The notes below the pieces were generated by a model. That model saw only the letters and a program-made list of their open reading frames with translations, made no database searches and was not told the origin of the DNA. Shown here piece after piece: positions 17,308 through 25,712 of a stretch of 33,159 nt of DNA; position 1 is the first letter of the stretch, and each line of letters begins with the position of its first letter. The translations under genes were made by a program, and so were the position numbers. The stretch comes from DASPJL01 sp035628645 (GTDB lineage Bacteria > Bacteroidota > Bacteroidia > Cytophagales > Cyclobacteriaceae). The stretch covers positions 1 to 33,159 of the forward strand of contig DASPJL010000104.1 of the NCBI GenBank assembly GCA_035628645.1. Reading direction: 5' to 3'.

Positions 17308-17656
17308 CTAACTTTAATTTCTCTGTCTCAATTTAAGATTTATCTTCAAGAAATTGTATCTGACTTACAATTAATCAAATGGCAACCCCACCTGCCAAAA
17401 TTAATTCTTTTATATTTGAGGGGCTTGAAAAAGAGAAAATTCCTTCGGTAAAACTAATAAAACCGTAATTTCTTTATTCCTGGAAATATTATTTTTTAGA
17501 ATATTATTTCCTTTCAATAATCTTTTATTTTAATGATATTCACCTATCCTTCTAAACTTTTCGTTTTACCTTTAAAATATAGTAAGAAGGGGAAAAAACC
17601 TTTTTCTAAGCCAAACAAAATTAACAGTAATAGTAGTTTTTTCATAAAAGCAAGTT
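17308..17656. other. Intergenic region between divergent mutL and the GH3-like gene
   Basis: This 349-base AT-rich stretch has no credible ORF. TACCTTTA at 17567-17574 is one base off the TAnnTTTG -7 consensus and lies 83 bases before ATG 17657, a weak promoter candidate for the plus-strand gene. The short repeat AATATTATTT occurs twice near 17485-17515. No riboswitch or RNA gene is recognised. Confidence 0.4.
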
Positions 17657-20611
17657 TTGCCAATGTGTAAAAAAATTTGGTTAAGTATTATAGTGCTGCT
17701 GGCAAATGTTATCTTATACGCTGACAACAATGTACCTTCAACTATTTTCGCAGAAACTCAGAATGCTTGGGTCGACAGCGTTTACAATAGCCTCGATGAG
17801 AACGAAAAGCTTGGACAGCTTTTTATGGTCGCTGCGAATGCGGATAAAGGACAAGAAAAAATTGAAGAGGTAGAAAAACTCATTAAAGAATTTAACATCG
17901 GCGGTGTAGTATTCTTTAACGAAAATCCGACAACGCAGGTAAGACTTACCAATCGCTATCAAAGTTTGGCCAAAGTACCCTTGCTTATTGCAGCAAATGC
18001 TCAAAACGGACTAGGGCGCGACAGCATAAGTATTTACCCCAGGCAGTTGACGCTTGGAGCCATTGACGAAGATCATTCTACCTATAAAGTTGGAAAACAA
18101 GTGGCTTCGCTTTTGAAAAGATTGGGGGTAAATATGAGCTTTTCCCCTGTAGTAGATGTAAATACATTAGATGCCATAAGTTCTAATTCCGAAAGAACTT
18201 TTGGAGAGGACATTAAAAGGGTGACGGCAAAAAGTGTATCCTATATTAAAGGATTGAGAGATGGGAAGATAGTACCCAATGCCCGTCTTTTTCCTTCCTA
18301 CGATGATAGTAACCAGAAAAATTATGTATTGCCGGTAATGACCGCTTCCACCCAAAGACTGCAGGAAGTGATGATGTATCCGCTTCGCCAGGCAATAAAA
18401 GACAGTGTGATGAGTATAATGATGGGTCACATGTACCTTCCAAGTTATGATAAAAAGGTAAACCATTCTTCTAACTTTTCATCAGAAGTTGTTAAAGATG
18501 TTTTTAGAAAAGAATTTGGCTATGAAGGTTTGATCTTTACTGATGCACTTAACATCAAGGAAATTAATAAAGATGCCAAACCAGGGGAAATAGACCTTGA
18601 AGCGCTTTTAGCCGGAAATGATGTACTCATCTTTTCTGAAAATATACCTAAAGCCATTAAAAAAATTAAGACCGCGATTAAAACCAAAGATTTAAAGGCC
18701 AAGGAAATCGAAAAAAGCATTAAGAAGGTTTTAGAAGCCAAGTATTGGGCGGGACTTAATAATTACCAGCCTGTTCCGCTTGAAAACTTATATGAAGACC
18801 TTAATGCCCCTCAATATGATGTAAGCAATTTTTCAAGCTACAGTAAAGCTATTACTTTAATTCAAAATCCTGATAGTCTTATTCCTTTTAAAGCGCTTGA
18901 CACCCTTTCATTTTCCTCCGTAAGTATAGGAACAGAGATAAACAATGAATTTCAGCAAATGCTGGGGAATTACGCCGGTGTTAAACATTATGCCATTCCA
19001 AACAAGTATTCTTCCGACTCAGTTTTTAACAATGTTTTAATGAAGGCAGCAGCTTCTAAAATTGTATTTGTCAGTTTGCATGGAATGAGTAGTACGGAAG
19101 GAAATAGTTATGGTATTAGTCCCAATACACTCACCTTTATTGACAAACTTCAGGAAGTGACCAACGTGGTAGTTGTAGCTTTTGGCAACCCATTCAGTTT
19201 TAAATTTATAAATAAAAATTGTGCCTGGGTTTGTGCATACGAGGAAAATAAATACACAAGACAGCTCGTCCCGCAGATGTTATTCGGCGCTATTAAAGCT
19301 GAAGGAGTACTTCCGGTAAGCATATCTTCAAGGCATAGAACAGGATTTGGAATTAAGACAGAGGCATTAAACAGGTTAAAATACAATACACCTGAATCGG
19401 AAGGGCTTGATTCAAAAGTGCTGCAAAACATAGATAAGATTGTAGAAACAGCAATAAAATCAAACTCCACACCCGGAGCGCAAGTTTTAGTTGCCAGACG
19501 AGGCACCGTAGTTTTTCAAAAATCATATGGGTTTCTGACCTATGATAGTCTTCAGCCTGTTACCAACGAGACACTTTTTGATATTGCCTCAATCACAAAA
19601 GTGTTGGCTACAGTTCAAACCCTCATGTTTCTGGAAGAAAGAGGCCTAATTGATCTTAACAAAAAACTGTCAGACTATCTTCCCGAATTAAAAAGATCCA
19701 ACAAGAAGGATATGACTTTAAGGCAGGTGCTTATACATCAGGCAGGACTTACCCCCTTTATTCCTCATTGGTATAAAACCGTAATTCATGAAGGACTTAA
19801 CAAAGATTATTATAGTACGGAAAAAAGTGAAAAATATCCTTTAGAAATAGCAAAGGGTATGTATGGAATAAAATCGCTGCCTGATTCTATTTGGAAATGG
19901 AGTGTCGATTCAGACTTGTTGAGAAAAAGAAGGAGGCAGACTACTTATGACTACAGGTATAGCGATGTAGGCTATCTGTTTTTGAAAGCAGTAGCGGAAA
20001 AGATTTTGAACCAACCTATGGAAGAATTTCTTTATCAGAACTTTTATGGCCCTCTGGGCGCTTCAACGTTAACTTATCAGCCTCTCGATAAATTTCCTGT
20101 CCAAAGAATTGCGCCTACAGAAGATGACAAAGACTTCAGAAGGCAACTTATACAAGGATATGTCCATGACCAAGGAGCTGCAATGATGGGTGGAGTTGCA
20201 GGCCATGCCGGACTTTTCGGCTCTGCAAAAGATTTGGCTAAAGTCTTTCAAATGAACCTGAACAATGGTACTTATGGGGGACAAAGATATTTTGTGAATA
20301 CGACTTTACCGAAATTCACCAAAAGGCAAGTGGAAAGAAACCGGAGGGGACTTGGATGGGATAAGCCCGAGATCGTTCTTCCGGGTCAACCTTCGGTGTA
20401 TACTTCTTCAGCTACCTATGGACATACCGGCTTTACCGGAACCTGCGCCTGGATAGATCCCGAAAAAGACCTGATCTATATTTTCCTTTCAAACAGGGTT
20501 TATCCTAACGCCAGCAATAATGCGCTTTTAAAAGACGGGGTCAGGGATAATATCCAGACGGAAATATACAAAGCCATTATAAGCTTTGATGCCACAAATA
20601 ATCCTCAATAG
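17657..20611 (+). CDS. Secreted GH3-like / serine beta-lactamase-like fusion protein
   Basis: A 984-residue exported protein. A signal peptide covers roughly residues 1-22. Residues 35-370 form a NagZ-type GH3 domain that keeps the nucleophile Asp296 in IFTDALN but has RLFPSYDD at 210-217 in place of the KHFPGHG motif carrying the acid/base His, and NAQNGLG where DxExG is expected. A GH3 C-terminal-like segment follows to about 575. Residues 595-975 are a class C/PBP-like serine hydrolase with S645-x-x-K648, Y768-S-D and H923-T-G, all intact. This fusion architecture occurs in Bacteroidota and suggests cell-wall muropeptide processing. Here the glycosidase half looks degenerate. Start at ATG 17657 or 17663. 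Confidence 0.88.
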   Translation: MPMCKKIWLSIIVLLANVILYADNNVPSTIFAETQNAWVDSVYNSLDENEKLGQLFMVAANADKGQEKIEEVEKLIKEFNIGGVVFFNENPTTQVRLTNRYQSLAKVPLLIAANAQNGLGRDSISIYPRQLTLGAIDEDHSTYKVGKQVASLLKRLGVNMSFSPVVDVNTLDAISSNSERTFGEDIKRVTAKSVSYIKGLRDGKIVPNARLFPSYDDSNQKNYVLPVMTASTQRLQEVMMYPLRQAIKDSVMSIMMGHMYLPSYDKKVNHSSNFSSEVVKDVFRKEFGYEGLIFTDALNIKEINKDAKPGEIDLEALLAGNDVLIFSENIPKAIKKIKTAIKTKDLKAKEIEKSIKKVLEAKYWAGLNNYQPVPLENLYEDLNAPQYDVSNFSSYSKAITLIQNPDSLIPFKALDTLSFSSVSIGTEINNEFQQMLGNYAGVKHYAIPNKYSSDSVFNNVLMKAAASKIVFVSLHGMSSTEGNSYGISPNTLTFIDKLQEVTNVVVVAFGNPFSFKFINKNCAWVCAYEENKYTRQLVPQMLFGAIKAEGVLPVSISSRHRTGFGIKTEALNRLKYNTPESEGLDSKVLQNIDKIVETAIKSNSTPGAQVLVARRGTVVFQKSYGFLTYDSLQPVTNETLFDIASITKVLATVQTLMFLEERGLIDLNKKLSDYLPELKRSNKKDMTLRQVLIHQAGLTPFIPHWYKTVIHEGLNKDYYSTEKSEKYPLEIAKGMYGIKSLPDSIWKWSVDSDLLRKRRRQTTYDYRYSDVGYLFLKAVAEKILNQPMEEFLYQNFYGPLGASTLTYQPLDKFPVQRIAPTEDDKDFRRQLIQGYVHDQGAAMMGGVAGHAGLFGSAKDLAKVFQMNLNNGTYGGQRYFVNTTLPKFTKRQVERNRRGLGWDKPEIVLPGQPSVYTSSATYGHTGFTGTCAWIDPEKDLIYIFLSNRVYPNASNNALLKDGVRDNIQTEIYKAIISFDATNNPQ

Positions 20612-20637
20612 AATGTTTTAGAAATTATCAATGTCTT

Positions 20638-20967
20638 ATGTTGACCTGGGAAGAATTTGAAAAAGTAGAAATCCGCGTAGGTACTATCATAGAAGTGAAT
20701 CCATTTCCGAAAGCAAAAAAGCCTGCTTACCAGCTAAAAATAGATTTTGGAGACTTTGGCATCAGGAAAAGTTCTGCACAGATCACTCAACTTTATAGAA
20801 TGGAAGATTTAGTTGGCAGGCAGATTGTGGCAGTTGTCAACTTTCCTCCTAAACAGATAGCCAATTTTATATCAGAATGTCTTGTATTGGGTGTAGTTGA
20901 AGAAAACAACAGGATCGTTCTTCTTCAACCTACACAAAAAACTGAAGACGGACTTCGAATAGCTTAA
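20638..20967 (+). CDS. CsaA-like tRNA-binding domain protein
   Basis: A 109-residue protein consisting of a single EMAP/Arc1p-type OB-fold tRNA-binding domain: WEEFEKVEIRVGTIIEVNPF, KAKKPAYQLKIDFG, GIRKSSAQIT and the C-terminal VVNFPPKQIANFISECLVLG. Length and motifs match CsaA, described as a chaperone linked to protein export in Bacillus, and the free-standing tRNA-binding proteins. It starts 26 bases after the fusion gene stop and could be co-transcribed. The cellular role in Bacteroidota is not established. Confidence 0.88.
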   Translation: MLTWEEFEKVEIRVGTIIEVNPFPKAKKPAYQLKIDFGDFGIRKSSAQITQLYRMEDLVGRQIVAVVNFPPKQIANFISECLVLGVVEENNRIVLLQPTQKTEDGLRIA

Positions 20968-21000
20968 GTGGCTGAACAAATTAAAACTTTACTTAATCAA

Positions 21001-21621
21001 TCATTTTGGCAGAGTTCTAAAGACAACGTCCCACAAAGGCGATGACACACCAAAAGCCACGTCATGGTCTTTGTAGTGATGGATGCCATGATTTATCCAT
21101 AATATTTTAAAGAAGTTTTTAGGGGGCTGATAAGCATGTACAATATAGTGAACAAACAAATAAGAGGCATACCCCAATACAAATCCGGGAAGAAATGCAA
21201 AAACATAATCTCCCATCATTGCTCTGAAACTAAAAAAGAACACTGCGGCAAGGATACTGCTTAATAACGGAGGCATTGCCAACCGGTCCTTATCTTTTGG
21301 ATATTCATGATGAATTCCGTGAACGGCATATTGAATCTTCACTTTTACTTCTGATTCTGTACCCATGTGAAACAGATATCGGTGAACGATATATTCAATT
21401 AAGGTAAAAATCAAAAACCCGGCTACAAATATACCAATGATGACCAAAGGATGAATAACGGTTCTGGTAAAACCTACATACAATAGTGCAATTGCAAAAA
21501 CAACAAAAATAGAAATGGGAACTGCTATATGCGTCCGGGTTAATTTTTCCACTACCGGATTGTTAAACAGAACCTTTGTCCCTTTGTTTTTAGGTTTGTA
21601 AACTTTTTCTGCGGTTTCCAT
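21001..21621 (-). CDS. Sterol desaturase/fatty acid hydroxylase family membrane protein
   Basis: A 206-residue integral membrane di-iron enzyme. Histidine clusters are H80-x4-H85, H101-x2-HH104-105, H158-x3-H162 and H178-x2-HH181-182, the order expected for the fatty acid 2-hydroxylase (Scs7/FA2H-like) branch, set among about four hydrophobic helices. It would hydroxylate or desaturate a lipid acyl chain using oxygen. 2-hydroxy fatty acids occur in Bacteroidota sphingolipids and lipid A, a reasonable but unproven destination. It has its own promoter candidate at 21650-21657 and follows bshA on the same strand. Confidence 0.85.
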   Translation of the reverse strand: METAEKVYKPKNKGTKVLFNNPVVEKLTRTHIAVPISIFVVFAIALLYVGFTRTVIHPLVIIGIFVAGFLIFTLIEYIVHRYLFHMGTESEVKVKIQYAVHGIHHEYPKDKDRLAMPPLLSSILAAVFFFSFRAMMGDYVFAFLPGFVLGYASYLFVHYIVHAYQPPKNFFKILWINHGIHHYKDHDVAFGVSSPLWDVVFRTLPK

Positions 21622-21649
21622 ATTTTCCTGGGCTAGTTAATTTAAGGTG

Positions 21650-21657
21650 CAAATATA
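21650..21657 (-). promoter_or_regulatory. Candidate promoter -7 element for the fatty acid hydroxylase gene
   Basis: On the minus strand this reads TATATTTG, an exact TAnnTTTG match, 28 bases before ATG 21621. TTTA about 20 bases further upstream (21677-21680) is one base away from the -33 TTTG. Confidence 0.45.
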
Positions 21658-21713
21658 TTTTAGTTTCCTGCTTGTGTAAAGTATAAACAAGGGATTATAC
21701 GAGAAAAAAAGAT

Positions 21714-22850
21714 TTAAACGGTAATCTTAATTTTATTTAAGACCATCTCATACATGGCTTCATATTTCGGGACAATTTTATTAAACTCGAAATCTTTAGC
21801 CCTTTCGAGAGCATTTGATTTAAATCTTGCCAAATTTTCTTCTTTCAAAATAAAAAGAGCATTTTTTGTCATATCCTCTACGTCTCCTACCTTACTCATA
21901 AATCCTGTTTTTCCATGAATATTCAATTCAGGTAATCCACCAGTATTTGTAGAAATAACAGGCACTTCACAAGCCATAGCTTCCAAGGCTGCCAATCCAA
22001 AACTTTCTTTTTCAGAAGGCAGGATAAAAAGATCGGCAATTGAAAGTACCTCTTCCACTGCTTCCAGCTTTCCTAAAAAGCGTATATCATTATAATTTCC
22101 TAATTCCCTACATAGATGTTCAATGCGTTGTCTTTCAGGTCCATCCCCCACCAAAAGCAGTTTGGCAGGAATTTGTTTCCTTACGTTGTGGAAGACTTTT
22201 ACCACATCATCCACCCGTTTTACTTCCCTGAAGTTTGAAGTATGAACCAATAATTTTTCGCCACAAGGAGCTATGGCACTTCGAAAATGTTCCTTTTTCT
22301 GTCTTTTAAACCTTTCCAAATCAATAAAATTGGGAATTACCTCAATATCATTGATGACTTTGAAATGTGAATAAGTATCCTTTTTCAAATCCTCAGAAAC
22401 TGCTGTAACACCGTCCGATTGATTGATGCTAAAGGTGACAACTGGTTCATATGAAGCATCTTTTCCCACAAGTGTAATGTCCGTTCCATGTAAAGTAGTT
22501 ACAAATGGAATATCTATTCCCTGGGATTTCAGAATTTGTTTAGCCATATAAGCAGCGGATGCATGTGGAATTGCATAATGTACATGAAGTAAATCCAGCT
22601 TTTCATATTGCACCACATTTACCATTTTACTGGCCAAGGCAAGCTCATAAGGAGGGTATTGAAACAAGGGGTAAGTATTAAAACTAACCTCGTGGTAAAA
22701 TAGGTTTTCGCTAAAAAAGTCTAACCTTGAAGGCTGAGAATAGGTGATAAAATGAATTTTATAATCTTTATTTGCTAAAGCTTTGCCAAGCTCTGTTGCT
22801 ACTACGCCGCTACCGCCGAAGGTAGGATAACAGACCATTCCTATGTTCAT
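21714..22850 (-). CDS. bshA: N-acetyl-alpha-D-glucosaminyl L-malate synthase
   Basis: First enzyme of bacillithiol synthesis, joining UDP-GlcNAc to L-malate. The GT4 protein begins MNIGMVCYPTFGGSGVVATELG, matching BshA, with HVHYAIPHASAA and TTLHGTDITLVG in the N-terminal domain and the E-x7-E motif in EKESFGLAALEA near the C-terminus. The frame extends 24 codons upstream to 22922, but that part is a hydrophobic Ile-rich stretch not seen in the family, so ATG 22848-22850 (378 residues) is chosen. bshB and bshC are not in the window. It is divergent from the small ORF at 22991. Confidence 0.95.
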   Translation of the reverse strand: MNIGMVCYPTFGGSGVVATELGKALANKDYKIHFITYSQPSRLDFFSENLFYHEVSFNTYPLFQYPPYELALASKMVNVVQYEKLDLLHVHYAIPHASAAYMAKQILKSQGIDIPFVTTLHGTDITLVGKDASYEPVVTFSINQSDGVTAVSEDLKKDTYSHFKVINDIEVIPNFIDLERFKRQKKEHFRSAIAPCGEKLLVHTSNFREVKRVDDVVKVFHNVRKQIPAKLLLVGDGPERQRIEHLCRELGNYNDIRFLGKLEAVEEVLSIADLFILPSEKESFGLAALEAMACEVPVISTNTGGLPELNIHGKTGFMSKVGDVEDMTKNALFILKEENLARFKSNALERAKDFEFNKIVPKYEAMYEMVLNKIKITV

Positions 22851-22990
22851 GAGTTCTTGAATTTGTGCTAAAATTAGGCCGATTTTATAAATTATCCATA
22901 TTATGAAATCAATAATGATCACACTTTAACCCCGAAACATTTTACGGTATTATTGAACAAAAAACCGTACCGAGTGAAGATATTTAAATT

Positions 22991-23248
22991 ATGACCACAA
23001 TAAACATTACCATAGACGTATTGAACCCTCATGAAATTGTAAAAAAGAAAAAAGGATTTTTTGCGGGTCTTCTGGCTAAGTTTTTTTTATCAAAGGAAAA
23101 AATAAAACAAGAGGTAGAAAAAAAGATATGTGAAAAAATAGTTGAGGAATTAAGAAATCATATTAATGAAGGATTAAGCAATGAAGGGGTGGTAGCGAAA
23201 GTGAGGTACTCCTATTATCAGGATGAACCCGAAGGCTCAGGTGTTTAA
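22991..23248 (+). CDS. Small hypothetical protein, 85 residues
   Basis: An ATG-initiated frame with coding-like composition. The product is highly charged: a beta-like N-terminus (MTTINITIDVL), a short hydrophobic stretch (GFFAGLLAKFFL) flanked by lysines, and a Lys/Glu-rich amphipathic helix, ending in an acidic tail. I recognise no family. It is divergent from bshA and its stop codon overlaps a perfect stem-loop at 23245-23280, which supports a real transcription unit. It could be a membrane-associated peptide or regulator; no function is proposed. Confidence 0.55.
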   Translation: MTTINITIDVLNPHEIVKKKKGFFAGLLAKFFLSKEKIKQEVEKKICEKIVEELRNHINEGLSNEGVVAKVRYSYYQDEPEGSGV

Positions 23249-23280
23249 AGCCCTGGGAGAAAATTACCTCAGGGCTTTAA
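23245..23280 (+). terminator. Stem-loop after the small ORF
   Basis: TTAAAGCCCTG at 23245-23255 and its exact complement at 23270-23280 form an 11-base perfect stem with a 14-base loop. It overlaps the stop codon at 23246-23248. A proper U-tract is lacking beyond the stem itself. Confidence 0.65.
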
Positions 23281-23891
23281 GGTTGCTTAAACTCTTCTAA
23301 GGGATGAATCAACTTAGTAATTATTGTTATAAGTAGATCTTACCGGTATTTCTTGTAAAGTCAACTTATTAAAAGAAGGTATAGGTAATTGTAATTTTAT
23401 CTTTCTTATCCTTTTTATATGCTTATGCCCTGTATTATAAGAATCAGATATTGTTTTTCTGATAAATTCATTTCTAAAAAAAATAATGAGAAAACCCGAC
23501 ACAATATAAAATCCAGCTAAATAATCCATATTTATAAATTTAGATGTTACCACTCTGTTAACATAAAATCCCTGCCATAAATTAAAATTATGCAAAAGAA
23601 TTTCATTTTTCTTTAACTCGGCGTTATATATTATTAAAATTCAGGGAATAAGGACAACATTCTTTTACCATAAAAAATAAAGCAATAATCTTTACCTGGC
23701 GATTTATTCCTGACTTATTGTAGACTTATTTCCTTATTGTCCTCTTTATTCAATAAATAATCCACAATTATTAATATTAATATATTTCGGGATTCAACTT
23801 ATTTTATATTTTTACATCGGGAAAGACATTTCACTCCTTAAAACAAATTAAAGTTCTAAAGTGGAACCCATTTGGCTAACTGAATTCATTA
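23281..23891. other. AT-rich intergenic region with one doubtful ORF
   Basis: Apart from the doubtful minus-strand frame at 23314-23529, this stretch is AT-rich and holds nothing I recognise. TATTTTTA near 23807-23814 is one base off TAnnTTTG and could serve the lipoprotein gene at 23892. No tRNA, repeat array or insertion element is evident. Confidence 0.4.
23314..23529 (-). CDS. Doubtful small membrane ORF, 71 residues
   Basis: From ATG 23527-23529 the frame encodes one strongly hydrophobic segment (YLAGFYIVSGFLIIFF) followed by a very basic region (HKHIKRIRKIK) and a polar tail. This is the pattern of a small single-pass inner-membrane protein. A longer version would need TTG 23595. No homologue is recognised and the surroundings are AT-rich, so it may be chance. 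Confidence 0.3.
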   Translation of the reverse strand: MDYLAGFYIVSGFLIIFFRNEFIRKTISDSYNTGHKHIKRIRKIKLQLPIPSFNKLTLQEIPVRSTYNNNY

Positions 23892-24458
23892 ATGAAGCGC
23901 TATTTAAAATTATTATTTATATCAATCATCCTGATAACAGGGTGTAATGACACAAAAAAAGAAACTGAATCAGTTAAGGAAACAGCCATTGAAAGTTCGG
24001 AGCTGGATATGTATAGCGATAAATTCAGAAGGTTGATGGTGACTGAGGATGGAGTTTTAAGAGGTTTCACTTTTATCACCGACAGCTCCGAAATCAAAAG
24101 AAATGAAACTGCCCAATTTTTATCTACAGACCCCAGTGAGATGACTTTTACGATAGAGTTTAATGAGTTGGAAATGGCAGATATTATTTATCATTTAAAG
24201 GCAAATGAGGTGGATACCTTTGAATTGGACCTATATCTGAAAAACAAGGAAGCCACAGACTCCCTTGTACAGGATTTCAGACTTTTTTATACAGGTAAAT
24301 ATGGCAAATTTACTACACAAGGGGATTCTTTACTTTTGTGGAAAGACTCTGTTGAGAATGTAGGCGTAAAACTAAAGTACATTAATGAAGAATTTGACCA
24401 TGGCATTAATGTATACTTATACAAGAATTCTTCCGATCAGGAGGAAGTTCAACAATAA
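23892..24458 (+). CDS. Hypothetical lipoprotein
   Basis: A 188-residue protein with a lipoprotein signal: basic MKRYLK, hydrophobic LLFISIILITG and Cys18 in the lipobox ITGC. A charged linker (KKETESVKETAIESSELD) leads to a region of beta-rich sequence from about residue 40 with many acidic residues. No enzymatic motif or known family is recognised. ATG 23892 is the only start that gives the signal peptide. It is convergent with the MoeB-like gene, whose stop is 6 bases away. Probable location is the periplasmic face of a membrane. Confidence 0.75.
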   Translation: MKRYLKLLFISIILITGCNDTKKETESVKETAIESSELDMYSDKFRRLMVTEDGVLRGFTFITDSSEIKRNETAQFLSTDPSEMTFTIEFNELEMADIIYHLKANEVDTFELDLYLKNKEATDSLVQDFRLFYTGKYGKFTTQGDSLLLWKDSVENVGVKLKYINEEFDHGINVYLYKNSSDQEEVQQ

Positions 24459-24464
24459 AGAAAA

Positions 24465-25574
24465 TCAATAGGTACCCATCTCTTCATCAATAAAAAGGGC
24501 CCATTCGTTGATGCCTCCTTTTAAGCTGAAAAGATTTTCATAACTATAGGTTTCCTGGAGCAGCTTTACAGCCTCTTTACTCCTTAAACCATAATGGCAA
24601 ATCACAATTGATTTTTTGTTTTTCCCGATCCTGTCTAAGGACTTTGAAATTGTCTCCAGTGGAATATTTAATCCACCAAGGTTACAAATTTCAAATTCAC
24701 CCACAGACCGGACATCTATAATTTCTACATCCTCCTGATTGTCTATCATTTCCTTTAAATCATATACATCAAGTTCCCTAACTGGCTTTTCCTCACTAAC
24801 CCCGCAGAAACTATCGAATTCCTCCAGGTCTTTTATCCTGGCATTCTTTTCATTACGCGAAAACTTGTATTGCTGAGTCTGGAAGGACAGCAAATCTATA
24901 ATAAACAACCGACCCGAAAGCACTTCTCCCACGCCTGTAATAATTTTAATTACTTCATTTGCCTGAAGCGTTCCGATAATCCCCGGCAATACGCCTATCA
25001 CGCCTATTTGAGAACAATTAGGCACTTCACCTTCTGCTGGAGGTTCGGGGAAGAGACACCGGTAGGTAGGCCCGTTTTCATAATTAAATACCGTCACCTG
25101 ACCTTCAAATTTGAAGATTGAACCAAAAACAAGTGGTTTATTTAAAATGACACAAGCATCGTTAACCAGGTACCGGGTCGCAAAATTATCAGTTCCATCT
25201 ACCACAATATCAAAGTCTGAGAAAATTTCCAGTGCATTTTTTTTTGTTAACTTAAATGGAAAAGCTTTTAGTGAAATATGGGGATTTATTCCTGAAAGTT
25301 TTTCGACGGCCCTCTCAGCCTTAAGAAACCCGATATCTTCATTTGTATAAAGTATTTGCCGTTGAAGATTACTTACGTCCACTACATCGTGATCTATTAC
25401 TCCTAAAGTACCTACGCCGGCCGCAGCCAAATATTGAAGCAACGGACATCCCAATCCTCCTGCACCTATAACGAGTACCTTCGATTCTTTTATCCTGGTT
25501 TGGCCCTCTATGCCTATTTCACTTAAAATAATATGTCGGTTATATCTTTGGAGTTCATTTCCTGAAAAAACCAT
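24465..25574 (-). CDS. MoeB/ThiF-type adenylyltransferase with C-terminal rhodanese domain
   Basis: A 369-residue E1-like enzyme. The ATP-binding GAGGLG is at residues 37-42, the family VSNLQRQILY at 67-76, and the conserved Cys187 in PNCSQIGVIG. Of the usual two zinc CxxC pairs only single cysteines remain (Cys173, Cys257), so zinc binding is doubtful. A rhodanese domain spans about 268-369, with the persulfide-carrying Cys326 in CHYGLRS. Such fusions adenylate the C-terminal Gly of a ThiS or MoaD-like carrier and supply sulfur. Whether the partner is thiamine or molybdopterin synthesis is unclear; no carrier protein gene is nearby. It is divergent from the PdeM-like gene. Confidence 0.9.
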   Translation of the reverse strand: MVFSGNELQRYNRHIILSEIGIEGQTRIKESKVLVIGAGGLGCPLLQYLAAAGVGTLGVIDHDVVDVSNLQRQILYTNEDIGFLKAERAVEKLSGINPHISLKAFPFKLTKKNALEIFSDFDIVVDGTDNFATRYLVNDACVILNKPLVFGSIFKFEGQVTVFNYENGPTYRCLFPEPPAEGEVPNCSQIGVIGVLPGIIGTLQANEVIKIITGVGEVLSGRLFIIDLLSFQTQQYKFSRNEKNARIKDLEEFDSFCGVSEEKPVRELDVYDLKEMIDNQEDVEIIDVRSVGEFEICNLGGLNIPLETISKSLDRIGKNKKSIVICHYGLRSKEAVKLLQETYSYENLFSLKGGINEWALFIDEEMGTY

Positions 25575-25712
25575 AATTTTTTATTGTAAAGTTCGATGAT
25601 TTTGAAGTAACAATGTAAATTTTCCTATTCTCTTTCTTTTGATTTAGTTTAGTAAAGTTTATAAGCAAAAGTTGGCAAGGATTTCCGTATTTTTATTCTT
25701 TCTTCAAAGTCA

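Noticed and set aside
20968..21000. Short TTAAGT/ACTTAA inverted repeat as a terminator
   Set aside because: A six-base AT-rich stem with a long loop is too weak to call.
22851..22922. 24-codon upstream extension of bshA
   Set aside because: The extension is a hydrophobic Ile-rich stretch foreign to BshA, whereas MNIGMVCYP is the conserved start.
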